Shown here in pieces: positions 1-8,155 of a stretch of DNA of 64,000 bases (its first letter is position 1; each line of letters starts with the position of its first letter). The translations under genes and the position numbers were made by a program. The notes under the pieces are model-generated. The model was not told the origin of the DNA and did no database searches. It was given only the letters and a program-made list of their open reading frames with translations. The stretch is from Hymenobacter siberiensis (lineage in GTDB: Bacteria > Bacteroidota > Bacteroidia > Cytophagales > Hymenobacteraceae): positions 744,001 through 808,000 of the forward strand of contig NZ_JAHLZY020000001.1 in NCBI RefSeq assembly GCF_018967865.2. The letters run 5' to 3'.

Positions 1-1146
1 AAATCAACCTTCGTAACGATACTGGCCGGCCTGGCTGCCTTCCTGACCATGGCCTGGCACCCGGCCGAAACCCCCAAAACCCAGATTTTCCTGGTCGGCG
101 ATTCCACCATGGCCGACAAGCCCGACCTCACCAAGCCCGAGCGCGGCTGGGGCATGGAATTCGGCCAGTACTTCGACGGCGGCGTGGTGATTCGCAACAC
201 CGCCGTGAACGGGCGCAGCACCAAAAGCTTCCTGCGCGAAGGCCGCTGGGCCAAGGTGCTCGAAGTCATTAAGCTCGGCGATTGGGTATTCATCCAGTTT
301 GGCCACAACGACTCCAAAGCCGAAGACAGCACCCGCTCGGCCACGGCCCAGACGCTGTACCGCCAGCTGCTCACCAAATTTGTGCAGGAGGGCAGGGCCA
401 AAGGGGCGAATATCCTGCTGATCAAGCCGGTAGGTCGCCGATATCTCGATAGCAATGGCAAGCGCAAGGACGACCACAGCGAGTACGCCGGCGTGGTGCG
501 CGAGGTGGCCAAAGCCCAGAAAGTGCCGCTCATTGACCTGCACGAGAAAAGCTGGGCCCTGTACTCGGGCCTGGGCGAGGCCGGCACCCGCCCGCTGTTC
601 TGGAGCTACCAGAACGGCTACTACCAGCCCAACCCCGTAGCCCCCGCCAAAAACGACGACACCCACTTCTCAGAGTATGGAGCCACCCGCGTGGCCCAGC
701 TGGTAGCCGAGGATGTAGCAGCCCAAAAGTTGGCATTGGCCAGCCACCTCAGCCGCACTGTATTTGCGGGCAAGCTCACCGCCGACCTGCCCGTGGTGCT
801 GCAAACCGCCTTTAAGAAGGACACCTTCAACCTGACCAAATACGGCGCGGTGGCCGACGGCCAGACTCTGAACACCGAGGCATTCCGCAAGGCGATTGAG
901 GCCTGCGCCGTGGCCGGCGGCATCGTGCTGGTGCCGCGTGGCCTGTGGCTCACCGGGCCTATCAGCCTGAAAAGCAATGTGAACCTGCACCTGGCCGATG
1001 GCGCACTGGTGCAGTTTACGGCCGACCGCAGCCAGTATCCGCTCATCAAAACCACCTGGGAAGGGGAGGAGGCCATCCGCAGCCAGGCCCCGCTGTCGGG
1101 TACCGACCTCACCAACATCGCTATCACCGGCCACGGTACTTTCTAA
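1..1146 (+). CDS. Rhamnogalacturonan acetylesterase (SGNH) with truncated GH28 domain, 5' partial
   Basis: The frame is open from base 1, and the residues before the first ATG (49) look like the hydrophobic core of a signal peptide, so the true start lies upstream. Residues 15-245 form an SGNH/GDSL esterase: block I is FLVGDSTMADK, block III is QFGHNDS, and the Asp/His pair sits in NDDTHFSEYGA. This family removes acetyl groups from rhamnogalacturonan. From about residue 265 a glycoside hydrolase family 28 domain begins (FNLTKYGAVADG) but stops after about 100 residues at TAA 1144-1146, where an intact domain would need roughly 300 more. Esterase-GH28 fusions are known in Bacteroidota. The esterase half looks sound, and the polygalacturonase half cannot be functional. 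Confidence 0.8.
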   Translation, partial: KSTFVTILAGLAAFLTMAWHPAETPKTQIFLVGDSTMADKPDLTKPERGWGMEFGQYFDGGVVIRNTAVNGRSTKSFLREGRWAKVLEVIKLGDWVFIQFGHNDSKAEDSTRSATAQTLYRQLLTKFVQEGRAKGANILLIKPVGRRYLDSNGKRKDDHSEYAGVVREVAKAQKVPLIDLHEKSWALYSGLGEAGTRPLFWSYQNGYYQPNPVAPAKNDDTHFSEYGATRVAQLVAEDVAAQKLALASHLSRTVFAGKLTADLPVVLQTAFKKDTFNLTKYGAVADGQTLNTEAFRKAIEACAVAGGIVLVPRGLWLTGPISLKSNVNLHLADGALVQFTADRSQYPLIKTTWEGEEAIRSQAPLSGTDLTNIAITGHGTF

Positions 1147-1182
1147 ACAACTCCAGTGGCGGCGCGGTAGCATAACGGCGCG

Positions 1183-1330
1183 AAAGGTCGCCTCACCCCC
1201 CCCCCCCCCCCGTCCCTCTCCGAAAAGGAGAGTGGCGCCAGCCGACATTATTTGGCTATAGGTGCACAACTCACCAGAACTCTCCCCCCTCTCCTTTTCG
1301 GAGAGGGGGCCGGGGGGGGGCGTCCGGCAG
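1183..1330. repeat. C-rich/G-rich inverted repeat with CCTCTCC..GGAGAGG hairpins
   Basis: A run of 16 C (1196-1211) precedes the small hairpin CTCTCCGAAAAGGAGAG. About 70 bases further on, the opposite orientation appears (CCCCTCTCCTTTTCGGAGAGGGG followed by a G run). The two halves form one large inverted repeat. The core resembles the repeat inside the serine hydrolase gene at 49139-49272. It lies exactly where the GH28 domain is cut off and before the GH105 pseudogene. Confidence 0.65.
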
Positions 1331-1345
1331 CGCCATTTGCAAATC

Positions 1346-3286
1346 ATGACTATGAGAAAATTCCTCCTTCCCTTGCTGGCCCTCACGCTGCTGGCGGAAA
1401 CCGGCTCGGCCCAGACGGCCCCTCCGCGACCGTATTCGCAGCGCATGGCCGATGCCTTCATTTCCTGGAGCCCTGACTCCATCGTTATCGGTAACCGGAA
1501 ATCGGCCCGCTGGGACTATTAGCAGGGGCTGATGCTGAAGGCCCTGGAACGCGTGTGGCAGCGCACCGGCGACGGCCGCTACTTCACTTGCATTCAGAAA
1601 GATGTTGACCAGTTTGTGTAAAAGGATGGCAGCATTCGCACTTATAAGGCTGATGAATACCAGCTCGATAACATCACTACTGGCCACGCCCTGCTGCTGC
1701 TGAGCCAGTTGTCGGTGCCCGGCAACGACAAGTACATAAAGGCCGCGCAGCTGCTGCACAAGCAGCTCGAAACCCAGCCCCCCCCACCAAAGAAGGCGGC
1801 TTCTGGCACAAGAAAACCTACCCCAACCAGATGTGGCTCGACGGCCTATACATGGTCGAGCCGTTCTACGCCGAGTACAGCCGGATTTTCAACCAGCCGG
1901 CCGGGCTCGATGACGTAGCCAAGCAGTTTGCCCTGATTGAGAAGCATCTTGTGGACCCCAAAACCGGCCTGCTCTACCACGGCTACGACGAAAGCCGGGA
2001 GTAGCCCTGGGCCAGTAAAACTACCGGCCAGAGCCCCAGCTTCTGGGGCCGCGCCATGGGCTGGTACGCCATGGGCCTGGTCGACGTGCTCGATTACTTC
2101 CCCGAAAACCACCCGCAGCGGCCCCTGCTCCTCAAGGCCCTGCAACGCCTGGCCCCTGCCGTGGCCCGGTATCAGGACCCCAAAACCGGCACCTGGAGCC
2201 TCGTGATGGGCCAGGAAACCCGCAAGGGCAACTACGCCGAAGCCTCCGGCAGCAGTATGTTCGTATACGCGCTGGCCAAAGGCGTGCGGATGGGCTACCT
2301 CGACAAAAAGTGCGCCGCCGTGGCCCGCAAAGGCTACGACGGCATCCTGAAAACCTTCGTGGAAACGGGTGCCGACGGCGCACTTGCCTTCAACGGTACC
2401 GTGAGCGTGGGCGGCCTGGGCGGCAAGCCCCACCGCAATGGCTCCTTCGACTACTACCTTACCGAACCGCTGCGCAAGAACGATTTGAAGGGCGTGGGGG
2501 CCCTTCATTCTGGCCAGCACCGAGATGGAGATTGCCGCCGAAAATGCCCTCGGTCAGGGCAAAACTGTGGGCCTCGACTACTACTTCAACCACGAAACGC
2601 GCAAAAGCCCCCTCCCCGGCGAGCCCGAGCAATGGCACTACACCTGGGAAGAGCGTACGCATGGCGGCTTCTGGCTGTGGGGCCCCCAGCTCCGTGAGCT
2701 GGGGGCCAAAACGGTATCCGTGCCCGCCGCGCCCACCGCCGCCAGCCTCAAGCCCCTGAGCGTGTACATCATCGTCGACCCGGACTCGCGCAAGGAGTCG
2801 CCCAAGCCCAACTACATCCAGCCCGCCGACAGCAAGGTTATCACTGAGTGGGTGCGCGGCGGCGGCACCCTCGTGCTGCTGGCCAACGACACGGCCAACT
2901 GCGAAACCAAATACTTCAACGAGTTGACCAAAAACTTCGGCGTGCAGTTCACCAATCAGAGCGTGAACATGGTGCAGGGCTCCCAGTTCGAGCAGGGCAA
3001 AGTGGATTTGACCTCCGGTAGTGTGGTTTTCAAAAATGCCAAAACTGCTTATGTGAAGGAGCTGGCAGTGCTGTCGGCCCGGCCGCCGGCCCGGCCGCCG
3101 GCCCGGCCGCTGGTCGTCAATAACGATAAAATTATCATGACCACGGCCCGCCTGGGCAAGGGCAAAGTCTTCATCCTCGGCGACCCGTGGCTGTACAACG
3201 AATACACCGACGGCCGCAAAATCCCGGCTTCGTTCGAGGATTTTCAGGCCGGTAAGGATTTGGCTGCCTGGCTGCTAGGCAAGTAA
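1346..3286 (+). pseudogene. Broken GH105 unsaturated rhamnogalacturonyl hydrolase
   Basis: A signal peptide (MRKFLLPLLALTLL..) is followed by recognisable GH105 blocks: QLDNITTGHALLLLSQL, YPNQMWLDGLYMVEPFYA, SPSFWGRAMGWYAMGLVDVL and YAEASGSSMFVYALAKG. A C-terminal domain of about 200 residues (VYIIVDPDSRKE... to LLGK) follows. GH105 enzymes cleave the unsaturated uronic acid left by rhamnogalacturonan lyases. The frame is broken by TAG 1520-1522, TAA 1619-1621 and TAG about 2002-2004, by a frameshift in the C run near 1780-1790, and by a one-base insertion near 2500-2505. The last 762 bases remain open. The number of lesions makes sequencing error an unlikely explanation. Confidence 0.88.
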
Positions 3287-3307
3287 ATCGAAGAAGTAAT
3301 GCGCCGA

Positions 3308-3341
3308 CCAAAGCTGGCCGGGAATTTCCCGGCTGGCTTTG
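3308..3341 (+). terminator. Hairpin after the GH105 remnant
   Basis: CAAAGCTGGCCGGG pairs with CCCGGCTGGCTTTG around an AATTT loop with two internal mismatches, and TTTT follows shortly after. It lies 20 bases downstream of the GH105 stop codon. Confidence 0.5.
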
Positions 3342-3408
3342 TTTTGGACGGTGAAGGCTGGTGAGCACTCACTAGCCAGGTAATTATCGGTAACGGTTTC
3401 GAAAACGA

Positions 3409-3416
3409 TTGCGCAA
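3409..3416. promoter_or_regulatory. TTGCGCAA site upstream of the symporter gene
   Basis: The palindrome TTGCGCAA sits in the context AACGATTGCGCAAT, 124 bases before the symporter start. The stretch AACGATTGCGCAA is repeated exactly at 5641-5653 upstream of the MFS remnant. LacI-family operators in Bacteroidota sugar loci often have such CG-centred palindromes, but the regulator is not in this window. Confidence 0.35.
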
Positions 3417-3540
3417 TTAAAGCAAAGATTTTCCTTTCAGAAGCGGTTTTTTTGCCGGAACATTACTTTACCATAGCCTCGCCACACTGCGCCCGCCGGT
3501 GCGGGCAGTCGCGTTGCTCTAAATTCCCATTCTTCGTTCA

Positions 3541-5232
3541 ATGAACCAGCTCGCTACGATTGATTACATCGTTTTCTTCGTCTACTTCATCATCGTATCC
3601 AGCTACGGCATCTGGATTTATCGGCGCAAAACCGGCCACGACGGCACCATCGAAGGCGATTCCAAAGACTATTTCCTCGCCGAAGGCTCCCTGACGTGGT
3701 GGGCCATCGGCTCCTCGCTCATCGCCTCCAACATCTCGGCCGAGCAGTTTGTGGGCATGTCGGGCTCGGGCTTTAAGATGGGCCTGGCCATTGCCACCTA
3801 CGAGTGGATGGCCGCCATTACGCTGGTCGTGGTAGCCGTGTTCTTCATCCCGGTGTATCTGAAGAACAACATTGCCACCATGCCGCAGTTCCTGAGCCAG
3901 CGCTACAACGGCACGGTGGCCATGATTATGGCCCTGTTCTGGCTGGCGCTTTACATCGTGGTCAACCTGACCTCCATTCTCTACCTCGGGGCCATTGCCA
4001 TCAGCAGCATCGCGGGCCTCAACCTCACGTTCTGTATGTACATGCTGGCCGGTTTCGCGGTCATCATCACCCTCGGCGGCATGAAGGTGATTGGCTTCAC
4101 CGACGTTATTCAGGTATTCTTCCTGATTCTCGGCGGCTTGGCTACCACCTACCTGGCCCTGAACCTGGTAGCTGAGCACTACGGCTCTTCGGGCGTCCTC
4201 AACGGCTTCAGCCTGATGACGGAGCACGCCAGCGACCACTTCCAGATGATTTTCAAGCGCGACAACGAAAACTACATGGACCTGCCGGGCCTCACGGTGC
4301 TGCTCGGCGGCATGTGGATTGTGAACCTGAACTACTGGGGTTGCAACCAATACATCACCCAGCGCGCCCTGGGGGCCGATTTGCCCACGGCCCGCGCCGG
4401 TATCCTGTTCGCCGCCTTCCTCAAGCTGCTGATGCCCGTGATTGTGGTGCTGCCCGGCATCGCGGCCTACGTGCTGTATAAGCAGGACATCTTTGGTGAG
4501 TTCGGCAAGGCCATGGTCTCGGGCGGCGAGCTGAACCCCGACCGCGCCTACCCGGTGCTGCTCAACATCCTGCCCGTGGGCCTCAAGGGTCTGTCCTTCG
4601 CCGCCCTCACGGCCGCCGTGGTGGCCTCGCTGGCCGGCAAAGCCAACTCCATTGCCACCATCTTCACGCTCGACGTTTACAAGAAAGTCATCAACCCCAG
4701 CGCCTCCGAAAAGACGCTGGTGAGCACCGGCAAAATTGCCGTAGTCGTGGCCATGATTCTGGGCGTGCTCATCGCGCCGCACCTGGGCATCGACAAAAAA
4801 GGCGGTTTCCAGTACATTCAGGAGTACACAGGCTTTGTGTCGCCGGGCATTTTTGCCATGTTCATCCTGGGCTTCTTCTGGAAGAAAACCACGTCGAGCG
4901 CGGCGCTGTTTGCCACCATCGGCGGCTTCCTGCTCTCGATTCTGCTCAAGTTCCTGCCCGGCATCGTGAACCTGTCGTTCCTTTCGCCCTTCGGCTTCTC
5001 CATCAAAAATGCCGCCGGCGTCTACGAAATTCCCTTCCTCGACCGGATGGGTTTCGTGTTCGTTTTCTGTGTGATTGGGATGATTATTATCAGCCTGTAT
5101 GAGAAGAGCCGCGGCGTGAAAACCAACGGTCTGGAAATCGACAGCAGCATGTTTAAGCCGCAGCCCAGCTTTGCCATTGGCACGGCCGTTATCCTGGTCA
5201 TCATCACTGCCTTGTACACCATTTACTGGTAG
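3541..5232 (+). CDS. Sodium/solute symporter (SSS family, SGLT-like)
   Basis: 563 residues, the usual length for sodium:solute symporters of the SGLT type, with about 14 hydrophobic segments. Family blocks include YFLAEGSLTWWAIGSSLIA, SNISAEQFVGMSGSGFKMG (the N-terminal SSS signature region) and GGMWIVNLNYWGCNQYITQR. It should import a sugar or uronate with sodium across the inner membrane. The start ATG at 3541 opens directly into TM1. It is the only intact member of the pectin cluster around it, which suggests either a retained broader substrate or more recent decay of its neighbours. The substrate cannot be read from sequence. Confidence 0.9.
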   Translation: MNQLATIDYIVFFVYFIIVSSYGIWIYRRKTGHDGTIEGDSKDYFLAEGSLTWWAIGSSLIASNISAEQFVGMSGSGFKMGLAIATYEWMAAITLVVVAVFFIPVYLKNNIATMPQFLSQRYNGTVAMIMALFWLALYIVVNLTSILYLGAIAISSIAGLNLTFCMYMLAGFAVIITLGGMKVIGFTDVIQVFFLILGGLATTYLALNLVAEHYGSSGVLNGFSLMTEHASDHFQMIFKRDNENYMDLPGLTVLLGGMWIVNLNYWGCNQYITQRALGADLPTARAGILFAAFLKLLMPVIVVLPGIAAYVLYKQDIFGEFGKAMVSGGELNPDRAYPVLLNILPVGLKGLSFAALTAAVVASLAGKANSIATIFTLDVYKKVINPSASEKTLVSTGKIAVVVAMILGVLIAPHLGIDKKGGFQYIQEYTGFVSPGIFAMFILGFFWKKTTSSAALFATIGGFLLSILLKFLPGIVNLSFLSPFGFSIKNAAGVYEIPFLDRMGFVFVFCVIGMIIISLYEKSRGVKTNGLEIDSSMFKPQPSFAIGTAVILVIITALYTIYW

Positions 5233-5369
5233 GGCCGGGCTTGCGTGAAACAGCGCATGAAATAAGCATCCCGTTTGAATAGCGGGTGCTGCTGAGCCTG
5301 GCCCTGCCGGCCGCCGCCCTGTCAACCCTCTTGCGGGAGTGGGGGCCGAACGTGGCGCCGTAGGCCCAT

Positions 5370-5377
5370 TTGCGCAA
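5370..5377. promoter_or_regulatory. Second TTGCGCAA palindrome
   Basis: The same 8-base palindrome as at 3409 and 5646, in the context TTTGCGCAATTG, just before the terminator hairpin downstream of the symporter. Three copies within 2.3 kb, confined to this carbohydrate cluster, support a shared operator; this remains unproven. Confidence 0.25.
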
Positions 5378-5390
5378 TTGCCAATCGGAA

Positions 5391-5436
5391 GCCCCGGGAG
5401 CCCGTCGTTTTGAAACGACGGGCTCCCGGGGCTTTT
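5391..5436 (+). terminator. Strong intrinsic terminator after the symporter
   Basis: A perfect 20-bp stem (GCCCCGGGAGCCCGTCGTTT with its complement) around a TG dinucleotide is followed by TTTTT. It lies about 160 bases after the symporter stop. Confidence 0.8.
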
Positions 5437-5744
5437 TACGGGCCTTTAACGGAGGGAATCTGTGAAATCCGGGGGCCGTGTCGGTGATGGGTTGGGAATC
5501 GGTTGTATTGGTAAAGTTTAATAATTGGTCTTGTTGCAGTCGGCTGGGTAAGCCGGGTATGCTTTGTTGAAATTTTAGTGCCTGAGGCATATTTGGTGCC
5601 GGGTTTGGATGGAAGAGGGGCACATGGCATCGTTCCAGGCAACGATTGCGCAAAAAAATATTGTTCAACTCTTGCTTTTGGCTGAGGCTTCACCAAATCT
5701 TTAAGAAGCAGGACCGGTCCCAACTACTTTTTCGGGCCTGTCGG
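5437..5744. other. Non-coding stretch with the deletion junction of the MFS gene
   Basis: No convincing coding sequence is visible on either strand. It contains the third TTGCGCAA palindrome and ends where homology to a hexuronate transporter begins in mid-protein. This is where the promoter and the first half of that gene have presumably been joined by deletion. Confidence 0.5.
5646..5653. promoter_or_regulatory. Third TTGCGCAA palindrome, upstream of the MFS remnant
   Basis: AACGATTGCGCAA (5641-5653) is identical over 13 bases to the copy at 3404-3416. It probably belonged to the promoter region of the now truncated transporter. Confidence 0.35.
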
Positions 5745-6598
5745 CCCTTCTTCATCGCCGAAAGCATTGGCTGGCAATGGGCTTTCATTATCACGGGTGC
5801 GCTGGGCTTTATCTGGCTGGTGCTCTGGATAGTGTATTACGAAACGCCCGCTAAGCACGCCCGCCTGAGCAAGGCTGAGTTTGATTACATCAACGCCGAT
5901 ATTCCTGCTGGCCTGCCCGCCGAGGGCGTGACAGAGGAAAAGCCCAAAGCCTCGTGGGGCAAGCTGCTGAGCTTTCGCCAAACCTGGGCCTTCGTGATTG
6001 GCAAGTTCCTCCCCGACCCCATCTGGTGGTTCTACCTGTTTTGGTTGCCCGATTTTCTGGGCAAGCAGTACTACCTCAAGGGCACGGCCATTGCCCTGTC
6101 GGTAGCGGCGGTGTATGTGCTGTCGAGCATCGGCAGCGTGGGCGGCGGCTACCTGCCGCTGGGCTTTATGAAGCGGGGCATGCCCGCGTTCAAGGCCCGC
6201 AAAACGGCGATGCTGCTTATTGCCTGCTGCGTGTTCCCGATTGTGTTTGCGCAGTGGCTGGGGGCATCAACATGTGGCTGGCGGTGCTGGTCATCGGCAT
6301 TGCAGCGGCGGCGCATCAGGCCTGGAGCGCCAATATCTTCACCACCGTATCGGACATGTTTCCGAAGCGGGCGGTGGGCTCGGTCACGGGCATTGGCGGT
6401 ATGGCGGGCGGTCTGGGCGGTATTGCCCTCACGGCGCTGGTGTAAAAACGCATGTTTGTGCACTTCGAAAGCATCGGCCAAATCGATAAGGCATACTACA
6501 TCATGTTCTTCATCTGCGGCGCGGCTTATCTGCTGGCCTGGGTGCTGATGTTCACGCTGGTGCCGCGCATGGAGCCCATCAAGCTCGACGACGAATAA
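5745..6598 (+). pseudogene. Truncated hexuronate-type MFS transporter (ExuT-like)
   Basis: Homology starts in mid-protein with ESIGWQWAFIITGALGFI, the end of the first six-helix half. It runs through the central loop (YETPAKHARLSKAEFDYI) and the second half (FWLPDFLGKQYYLKG, IFTTVSDMFPKRAVGSVTGI, GMAGGLGG) to PRMEPIKLDDE. This matches the anion:cation symporter group that imports galacturonate and glucuronate. The first five or so helices are missing, the frame shifts near 6260-6268, and TAA 6443-6445 interrupts the last helix region. It is non-functional, and consistent with a locus that once imported pectin breakdown products. Confidence 0.85.
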
Positions 6599-6644
6599 CC
6601 ATTGGGTACGACCCCGTCCCTACACCATTCCTGACTCTAAGAAT

Positions 6645-7124
6645 ATGAAAACGAGGCCGTTACTGCTGGCGTTACTGCTGGCGCTATTGCTGGTTTTGCC
6701 CTTACTTGTCTTCGCTCAGGTCCCCAAATCCAGGAAAATGACTGCCGAAAAAGAAGTGGAAGCCCTCGAACGCCAGCGCTTTGAGGCGCAGGTGAAAAAG
6801 AACTACGCCGTGCTCGAAAAAGTGCTGGGCAATGACCTGGTCTACATCCACGGCGACGGCTACGAAAACACCAAAGCCGAATACATTCAGAGCATCCGCG
6901 ACGGCAAAAGCCAGTACGGCAGCATCGAAATTGATGCCCTGAACGTGCGCTCCTACAACGACGACAAGACGGCCGTGGTGAACGGCACCATCCGAATCAC
7001 CTCGCCGCCCAAGCTCGATGGTAGTACCAGCGTAGCCCGTATCAAGTACGTGGTGGTGCAGATAAAGGACAAGAAAAAAGGCTGGCAGGTAGTGCTGTGG
7101 CAAGCTCAGAAACAAGCCTCGTAG
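6645..7124 (+). CDS. Secreted NTF2-like protein (DUF4440/SnoaL-like)
   Basis: 159 residues with a clear Sec signal peptide (Leu-rich, ending LLVFAQ). A single NTF2-fold domain follows: an N-terminal helix EVEALERQRFEAQVKKNYAVLEKVLGNDLVYIHGDG, then strands ending in GWQVVLWQAQ. In DUF4440 proteins this fold binds small ligands, and no catalytic residues can be assigned. It is intact although flanked by two damaged carbohydrate genes. Confidence 0.75.
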   Translation: MKTRPLLLALLLALLLVLPLLVFAQVPKSRKMTAEKEVEALERQRFEAQVKKNYAVLEKVLGNDLVYIHGDGYENTKAEYIQSIRDGKSQYGSIEIDALNVRSYNDDKTAVVNGTIRITSPPKLDGSTSVARIKYVVVQIKDKKKGWQVVLWQAQKQAS

Positions 7125-7140
7125 AACACGGCTCTTCCCT

Positions 7141-7187
7141 GACCGTCATGCTTCGACTGCGCGGACGCAAGATGAAGCACGACGGTC
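7141..7187. repeat. Inverted repeat between the NTF2-like gene and fbp
   Basis: GACCGTCATGCTTC (7141-7154) pairs with GAAGCACGACGGTC (7174-7187) with one mismatch around a 19-base centre. It begins 16 bases after the upstream stop codon and may act as a terminator or dispersed repeat. No second copy was seen in the window. Confidence 0.55.
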
Positions 7188-7213
7188 TAACCAACTGTAA
7201 TACCATCCACCCC

Positions 7214-8152
7214 ATGTCCCAGACCACTACCGAAAATGCCCTGGCCACGCCCGTTGGCATTACCCTGGAGCGCTACATCATGCGCATGCAGGCCGAGTTC
7301 CCCTACGCCACCGGCGAGCTGAGCCAGCTGCTGCACGATATTACCCTGGCCGGTAAAATCGTGAACCGCGCCGGTCTTTTGCGCATTACCGGGGCCATGG
7401 GCGAGCAGAACGTGCAGGGCGAAGCCCAGCAGAAGCTCGACGTGGAAGCCAACATCCGCTTCATCCGGGCCCTCACCAACGGCGGCGAAGCCTGCGCGGT
7501 GCTCTCGGAGGAGAACGAGGAAATTATCCAGACCGGCAACGACAACGGCAAGTACGTGGTGGCCATCGACCCGCTCGACGGCTCGTCCAATATTGACGTA
7601 AACGTGAGCATCGGCACCATTTTCGGCATTTATCGCCGGGTGTCGCGCATTGGCGGCCCGGCCCGCAAGGAGGACTTTTTGCAGGGTGGCCGGGCGCAGA
7701 TTGCGGCCGGCTACATCCTGTACGGCTCCAGCACCATGCTGGTGAACACCACCGGCCACGGCGTAACGGGCTTCACCTACGAAAACGCGTTGGGCGAATT
7801 CTTCCTCTCGCACCCTGATATCAAGATTCCGCAGCACGGGCCGGTGTTCAGTTGCAACGAGGGTAACTGGTTCGACTACCCCGAGTTCGTGCGGACCTAC
7901 CTCACCACCTGCAAGAAGCGCCGCCTCACGGCCCGCTACGTGGGTTCGCTGGTGGCCGACTACCACCGCAACCTCTTCACGGGCGGCATCTACTTCTACC
8001 CGCCCACGGTGGACAAGTCCGGCGGCATGGCCGTGACCGGGGCCGATGTAGTGCTCGACGTGCCGCCCACCGCCGACCTGCACCAGCGCGCCCCGCTCTT
8101 CGTGGGCTCCGCCGATTTGGTGAAGGAGCTACAGGCGGTAGCGGCCGCCTAG
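7214..8152 (+). CDS. fbp: Class I fructose-1,6-bisphosphatase with internal deletion
   Basis: 312 residues; the ATG at 7214 gives the family-typical N-terminus. The gluconeogenic enzyme hydrolyses fructose-1,6-bisphosphate. Present are the metal-site glutamate in VLSEENEE (about residue 98), the DPLDGSSN loop (Asp119 and Asp122), GTIFGIYRR, ARYVGSLVADYHRN and GGIYFYPP. Near residue 269 the chain jumps from PPTVDKS straight to GGMAVTG, so about 21 residues present in other class I enzymes are absent. By mammalian numbering the gap removes Lys274, Arg276 and the metal ligand Glu280. The frame continues normally to DLHQRAPLFVGS. Expected length is about 332-340. The product is probably inactive or strongly impaired unless this is an assembly error. 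Confidence 0.9.
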   Translation: MSQTTTENALATPVGITLERYIMRMQAEFPYATGELSQLLHDITLAGKIVNRAGLLRITGAMGEQNVQGEAQQKLDVEANIRFIRALTNGGEACAVLSEENEEIIQTGNDNGKYVVAIDPLDGSSNIDVNVSIGTIFGIYRRVSRIGGPARKEDFLQGGRAQIAAGYILYGSSTMLVNTTGHGVTGFTYENALGEFFLSHPDIKIPQHGPVFSCNEGNWFDYPEFVRTYLTTCKKRRLTARYVGSLVADYHRNLFTGGIYFYPPTVDKSGGMAVTGADVVLDVPPTADLHQRAPLFVGSADLVKELQAVAAA

Positions 8153-8155
8153 CGC

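Noticed and set aside
3538..5325. 595-residue open frame on the minus strand opposite the symporter
   Set aside because: It is a His/Gln/Gly-rich mirror of a well-conserved membrane protein gene. High GC content produces long antisense frames, and there is no independent sign of coding.
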